In this document: positions 7,254 to 10,695 of the stretch, in pieces
How positions within the stretch are numbered: the first letter of the stretch is position 1
How the letters are laid out: each line of letters opens with the position of its first letter
From: Fusobacterium sp.
GTDB taxonomy: Bacteria; Fusobacteriota; Fusobacteriia; Fusobacteriales; Fusobacteriaceae
Length of the DNA: 10,695 nt
Direction: 5' to 3'
Assembly (NCBI GenBank): GCA_019410665.1
Contig: DXSD01000067.1
Span: 1 to 10,695 of the forward strand
Made by a program: the position numbers and the translations under genes
Notes under the pieces: generated by a model
The model's input: only the letters and a program-made list of their open reading frames with translations
Databases searched by the model: none
Told to the model about the DNA's origin: nothing

Positions 7254-8630
7254 ATGATTAAATTCAAGGATAACTTTTATTTCGGAAGTGCCTCTTCAGC
7301 TACACAAAGTGAAGGTGCATGGAATGAAGATGGAAAAGGTAAAAATATTTGGGACTATTGGTTTGAAACAGAAAGTTTTAGATTTCACAATGGAGTAGGA
7401 CCACAAGATACCTCTACTTTTTACAAGAACTATAAAAGTGATATTCAACTTTTAAAAGAGACAGGACATAACTCTTTTAGATTTTCTATAAGTTGGTCAA
7501 GAATGTTTCCAAAGGGGTATGGAGAGGTAAATCCTAAAGCTATTGAGTTTTATAACAATGTTATTAATGAACTTTTAGCTAATGGTATAGAACCATTTGT
7601 AAACCTATTCCACTTTGATATGCCTATGTGTATGCAAGAGATTGGTGGTTGGGAGAATAGAGAGGTAGTTAATCACTATGCTGATTTTGCTAAAACTTGT
7701 TTCACTCTTTTTGGAGATAGGGTAAAAAGATGGTTTACTTTCAATGAGCCAATAGTTCATGTAGAGTGTGGATACTTATTAGGATATCACTATCCATATA
7801 AAGTAGATTCAAAAGGAGCGGTACAAGTAGCTTATCATACAGCCCTTGCAAGTGCTTTAGCAACAAAATACTATAAAGAATTAAAACAAGATGGAAAGAT
7901 AGGAATTATCTTAAATCTTTCACCTTGTTATCCTAGAAGTGAAAATAAATGGGATGTAAAAGCAGGATTCATAGCTGATCTATTTGCTAATAGAAGTTTC
8001 TTAGATCCAGCTGTAAAAGGTAAATTCCCTGAAGAGCTAGTTGAGATAATTAAAAAACATGATTTAATGCCAGAATATACAACTGAAGACTTAGAGATAA
8101 TAGAGAAGAATACAGTGGACTTCTTAGGAGTAAACTATTATCAACCTAGAAGAGTAGCAGCAAGAGCCTCTTTACCAAATCCAGAAGCTCCATTTATGCC
8201 AGAGTACTACTATGACTTTTATGTTATGCCTGGAAGAAAGATAAATCCACATAGAGGATGGGAAATCTATGAAAAAGGTATCTATGACTTAGGTATAAAT
8301 ATTAGAGATAACTATGGAAATATTGAATGGCTAATAACTGAAAATGGAATGGGAGTAGAGGGAGAAGAAAAATTCCTTGTAGATGGAGTAATTCAAGATG
8401 ATTATAGAATAGAGTTCTATAAAGATCATTTAAGATGGTTACATAAGGCAATAGAAGAGGGGGCTAACTGCATAGGTTACCAAGTTTGGACATTTATAGA
8501 TAACTGGTCTTGGCTAAATGCCTATAAAAATAGATATGGACTTGTTTCACTGAATTTAAAAACACAAGAGAGAACAATTAAGAAAAGTGGAAGATGGTTT
8601 AAAGAATTATCAGATAATAAGGGGTTTTAA
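7254..8630 (+). CDS. GH1 glycosidase, 6-phospho-beta-glucosidase-like
   Basis: This 458-aa single-domain TIM-barrel enzyme is of typical GH1 length and has no signal peptide, so it acts on imported substrates. The N-terminal GH1 signature FYFGSASSATQSEG is at 8-21. The acid/base is Glu165 (FTFNEP) and the nucleophile Glu363 (ITENG). In the C-terminal loop WSWLNAYKNRYG (418-429), Ser419 replaces the Glu that ordinary beta-glucosidases use to bind the sugar O6, and Tyr428 is present; both are typical of 6-phospho-glycosidases. The usual phosphate-binding Lys two residues before that Tyr is Asn426, with Lys425 beside it. A 6-phospho-beta-glycoside substrate is favoured but not proven. The ribosome site AAGGAG (7241-7246) overlaps the upstream stop codon, and the next gene starts 2 nt after this one ends. 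Confidence 0.9.
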   Translation: MIKFKDNFYFGSASSATQSEGAWNEDGKGKNIWDYWFETESFRFHNGVGPQDTSTFYKNYKSDIQLLKETGHNSFRFSISWSRMFPKGYGEVNPKAIEFYNNVINELLANGIEPFVNLFHFDMPMCMQEIGGWENREVVNHYADFAKTCFTLFGDRVKRWFTFNEPIVHVECGYLLGYHYPYKVDSKGAVQVAYHTALASALATKYYKELKQDGKIGIILNLSPCYPRSENKWDVKAGFIADLFANRSFLDPAVKGKFPEELVEIIKKHDLMPEYTTEDLEIIEKNTVDFLGVNYYQPRRVAARASLPNPEAPFMPEYYYDFYVMPGRKINPHRGWEIYEKGIYDLGINIRDNYGNIEWLITENGMGVEGEEKFLVDGVIQDDYRIEFYKDHLRWLHKAIEEGANCIGYQVWTFIDNWSWLNAYKNRYGLVSLNLKTQERTIKKSGRWFKELSDNKGF

Positions 8631-8632
8631 TT

Positions 8633-9517
8633 ATGGAAAAATATTTAGCTTTTGATATGGGAGGAAGTTCTATAAAGTATGGACTTTTAACTAGAGATGG
8701 AAAGATTTTAGAAAATTCATCTTTTAAGACACCAGAAACTTTAGAAGAACTATATGGAAAAATTATAGAGTTAAAGAAAGTTTATGAGAAAGAAGATATA
8801 AAGGGAATAGCTTTAAGTTGTCCTGGAGCTGTAGATAGTGAAGTAGGAACAATTGATGGGGTAAGTGCTATTCCATATATTCATGGACCTAATATAAAAG
8901 AGGAGTTAGAAACTTTATCAGGGTTAAAAGTGGAGTTAGAAAATGATGCTAACTGTGCTGCCCTTGCTGAAGTTTGGTTAGGAGAGGCTAAAGATAACAG
9001 TGATGTTGTCTTTATAGTTATTGGAACTGGAGTAGGTGGAGCAATAGTTAAAGATAAAAAGATACATAAGGGAAAACATCTTCACGCTGGAGAGTTTGGA
9101 ATTATGTATTTTGAAAGTGAGCCAGGAGTACCAGGAACTTGGGGAACTGTTTCAATGGGACAACTTGTACTTAGACTTTCAAAAAAATTAGGAAGAGAAG
9201 TTAATGGAATTGAGATATTTAGATTAGTTGAAGAGGAAAAAAATGAAGTTGTTTTAGAGGAGTTAGATAGATGGTATTCTAACTTAGCTAAAGGAATTTT
9301 CTCAATTCAATATGTATATGATCCAGAAAAAATTGTAATAGGTGGAGGAGTAAGTGCTAAACCTGAAATTTTAGTGGAGATCAGAAAAAAAATAGCTGAG
9401 ATTATGAGTCATATAGATGTAGCTAAAATTCGTCCTGATATACAGGTTTGTAAATTCAGTAATAACGCAAACTTAATAGGAGCACTATATAATTTTTTAC
9501 AACATCAAGAGAGATAA
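8633..9517 (+). CDS. ROK-family sugar kinase (zinc-site-less, BglK-like)
   Basis: This 294-aa cytoplasmic kinase transfers phosphate from ATP to a sugar. It has the ROK layout: phosphate-binding DMGGSS (8-13), catalytic Asp105 in ENDANCAALAE, the adenosine-side GTGVGGAIV (131-139), Glu154 in HAGEFG (sugar contact) and C-terminal VIGGGVS (235-241). There is no N-terminal HTH, so it is a kinase rather than a repressor. The zinc-binding CxCGxxGCxE segment of glucokinases is absent (GVPGTWGTVSMGQ at 165-177), and the zinc-ligand His after GEFG is Ile157. Zinc-less ROK kinases include, as I recall, beta-glucoside kinases. It would phosphorylate the free sugar released by the operon's glycosidases, or a disaccharide. 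Start ATG is 2 nt after the GH1 stop, with AAGGGG (8619-8624) inside the upstream gene. Specificity is unresolved. Confidence 0.88.
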   Translation: MEKYLAFDMGGSSIKYGLLTRDGKILENSSFKTPETLEELYGKIIELKKVYEKEDIKGIALSCPGAVDSEVGTIDGVSAIPYIHGPNIKEELETLSGLKVELENDANCAALAEVWLGEAKDNSDVVFIVIGTGVGGAIVKDKKIHKGKHLHAGEFGIMYFESEPGVPGTWGTVSMGQLVLRLSKKLGREVNGIEIFRLVEEEKNEVVLEELDRWYSNLAKGIFSIQYVYDPEKIVIGGGVSAKPEILVEIRKKIAEIMSHIDVAKIRPDIQVCKFSNNANLIGALYNFLQHQER

Positions 9518-9528
9518 TAGGAGAGTAT

Positions 9529-10626
9529 ATGAGAGAATTAGGGATTTCTATCTATCCAGGACATTCAGAATTAGAAAAGGATAAGGAATATATAAAATTA
9601 GCAGCTAAATATGGATTTACTAGAATTTTTACTTGTTTACTATCAGTTGCTGGAGATAAAGAGAAAATAGTAGAGAATTTTAAAGAAACAATAAGTTATG
9701 CTAACTCTTTAGGATTTAAAGTTATAGCTGATATAAGCCCACAAATATTTCAAGAATTAAATATTTCATATAACGATTTAAGTTTTTTTAAAGAGATAGG
9801 AGTTTATGGAATACGTTTAGATATTGGTTTTACTGGAAATGAAGAATCTCTTATGACTTTTAATGAATATGATTTAAAAATAGAGATTAATATGAGTAAT
9901 AACACTAATTATGTGGATACAATAATGGACTATAAACCTAATAAATATAATTTATTGGGGTGTCATAACTTTTATCCTCATATTTATACTGGGCTAACTA
10001 GAGAGCATTTTAGAAAATGTAATAAAAGATTTATGAAATATGGACTTATAACAGCTGCTTTTGTTAACTCTCAAAATGGAAATTTTGGTCCTTGGCCAGT
10101 AAATGAAGGAATATGTACCCTAGAGGAGCATAGAAATCTACCAATTGAAGTAGCAGCTAAAGATCTTTTTAGAGAGGGAATAAATAGTGTAATAATAGCT
10201 AATTGCTATGCTAGTGAAGAGGAATTAAAAAGATTGGGAGAGCTTAAAAAAGATATGTTAGATCTCTCTGTAATTCTTGTAGATAATATACCAGAAGTTG
10301 AAAAAGATATTGTTTTAAATACTCTTCATTTCAATAGAGGAGATATAAATGAAATATTTATAAGATCTACTCAATCAAGAGTTAAATATAAAGGACATAA
10401 TTTTGAACTATTTAATCCTGTAGATATTAAAAGAGGAGATATTATAATTGAAAGTTCACTATATGGAAGTTATGCTGGAGAGTTACAAATAGCTAAAAAA
10501 GATATGAAAAATTCTGGGAAATCTAATGTTGTTGGAAGAATTAGAGAGGAAGAGTTATACTTATTAGATCTTATTGAGCCATGGGAGAAATTTGTATTAA
10601 AAGAGGAAGAGGCCGTTGCAATTTAA
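9529..10626 (+). CDS. DUF871/GH170 family protein, MupG-like phospho-glycosidase
   Basis: This 365-aa protein belongs to the family of Staphylococcus aureus MupG, which hydrolyses MurNAc-6-phosphate-GlcNAc inside the cell. The N-terminal TIM barrel (about 1-245) opens with LGISIYPGHS (4-13). It carries RLDIGFTG (96-103), CHNFYPHIYTGL (145-156) and GPWPVNEGICTLEEHR (187-202), where the last element more usually reads EGLPTLExHR. The C-terminal cyclophilin-like domain (about 250-357) includes LHFNRGDI (266-273) and IRSTQSRVKYKG (278-289). No signal peptide is seen, so the old label 'outer surface protein' for this family is misleading. The ribosome site TAGGAG (9518-9523) sits 11 nt after the ROK stop, making it the last gene of the operon. 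No murQ, murR or murP lies in the window, so a phospho-disaccharide other than MurNAc-6P-GlcNAc is possible. Confidence 0.87.
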   Translation: MRELGISIYPGHSELEKDKEYIKLAAKYGFTRIFTCLLSVAGDKEKIVENFKETISYANSLGFKVIADISPQIFQELNISYNDLSFFKEIGVYGIRLDIGFTGNEESLMTFNEYDLKIEINMSNNTNYVDTIMDYKPNKYNLLGCHNFYPHIYTGLTREHFRKCNKRFMKYGLITAAFVNSQNGNFGPWPVNEGICTLEEHRNLPIEVAAKDLFREGINSVIIANCYASEEELKRLGELKKDMLDLSVILVDNIPEVEKDIVLNTLHFNRGDINEIFIRSTQSRVKYKGHNFELFNPVDIKRGDIIIESSLYGSYAGELQIAKKDMKNSGKSNVVGRIREEELYLLDLIEPWEKFVLKEEEAVAI

Positions 10627-10649
10627 GAAATTAAAGTAACTATAACTAA

Positions 10650-10695
10650 TTCAAGAATGACTTTCGTTCTTCGTCATTCTTGAAGTTTATTATCT
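10650..10695 (+). terminator. Hairpin at operon end, probable rho-independent terminator
   Basis: A perfect 12-bp stem is formed by TTCAAGAATGAC (10650-10661) and GTCATTCTTGAA (10673-10684) around an 11-nt loop. It is followed by the T-rich GTTTATTATCT at the window edge. It lies 23 nt after the stop codon of the last operon gene. The T-run is interrupted and the window ends here, so terminator strength cannot be judged; the stem could also belong to a dispersed repeat. Confidence 0.65.

Noticed and set aside
1..10695. CRISPR arrays, insertion sequences, tRNA or rRNA genes, integrase or attachment sites.
   Set aside because: No repeat-spacer pattern, transposase, structural RNA or flanking direct repeats were seen. 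Coding composition looks uniform across the window, so recent mobile insertion is not supported.

Overview
The window is very AT-rich, with strong AGA/ATA/TTA codon bias and purine-rich ribosome sites. This suggests a low-GC anaerobe of the Fusobacterium/Cetobacterium type. That placement rests on composition and gene style only; a Clostridium-like host cannot be excluded.

Layout: (1) bases 1-206 hold the 3' end of a plus-strand FGGY sugar kinase, probably xylulokinase. (2) An AT-rich hairpin at 249-306 separates it from a convergent minus-strand gene at 313-2400, a 695-aa PTS-controlled transcription regulator (HTH-HTH-PRD-PRD-EIIB-EIIA). (3) A 208-bp divergent intergenic region (2401-2608) carries a promoter for each direction, two identical copies of a 16-bp inverted repeat, a degenerate third copy, and phased A-tracts. 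(4) A tightly packed five-gene plus-strand operon follows (2609-10626): a fructose/mannosylglycerate-type PTS permease EIIABC, a GH38 alpha-mannosidase of the MngB type, a GH1 6-phospho-beta-glycosidase-like enzyme, a ROK sugar kinase, and a DUF871/GH170 (MupG-like) phospho-glycosidase. (5) A 12-bp perfect-stem hairpin at 10650-10684 closes the operon.

How the genes may work together: the permease would import a glycoside and phosphorylate it at C6. The intracellular glycosidases would cleave the phosphorylated products, and the ROK kinase would phosphorylate any free sugar released. The EIIABC plus GH38 pair matches the E. coli mngA-mngB mannosylglycerate system. Here, however, the GntR-type MngR is replaced by a PRD/PTS-domain regulator, and three unrelated glycosidase families are bundled behind one transporter. 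No glycerate kinase or mannose-6-phosphate isomerase lies in the window. The true substrate may therefore be an oligosaccharide rather than mannosylglycerate; this is inference.

Most noteworthy signals: a GH170/MupG-like enzyme outside any visible MurNAc pathway; a hairpin inserted between a strong Shine-Dalgarno and the start codon of the GH38 gene; the duplicated palindromic operator candidate; PRD1 of the regulator lacking its usual histidines; and concerted loss of the zinc site in the ROK kinase.
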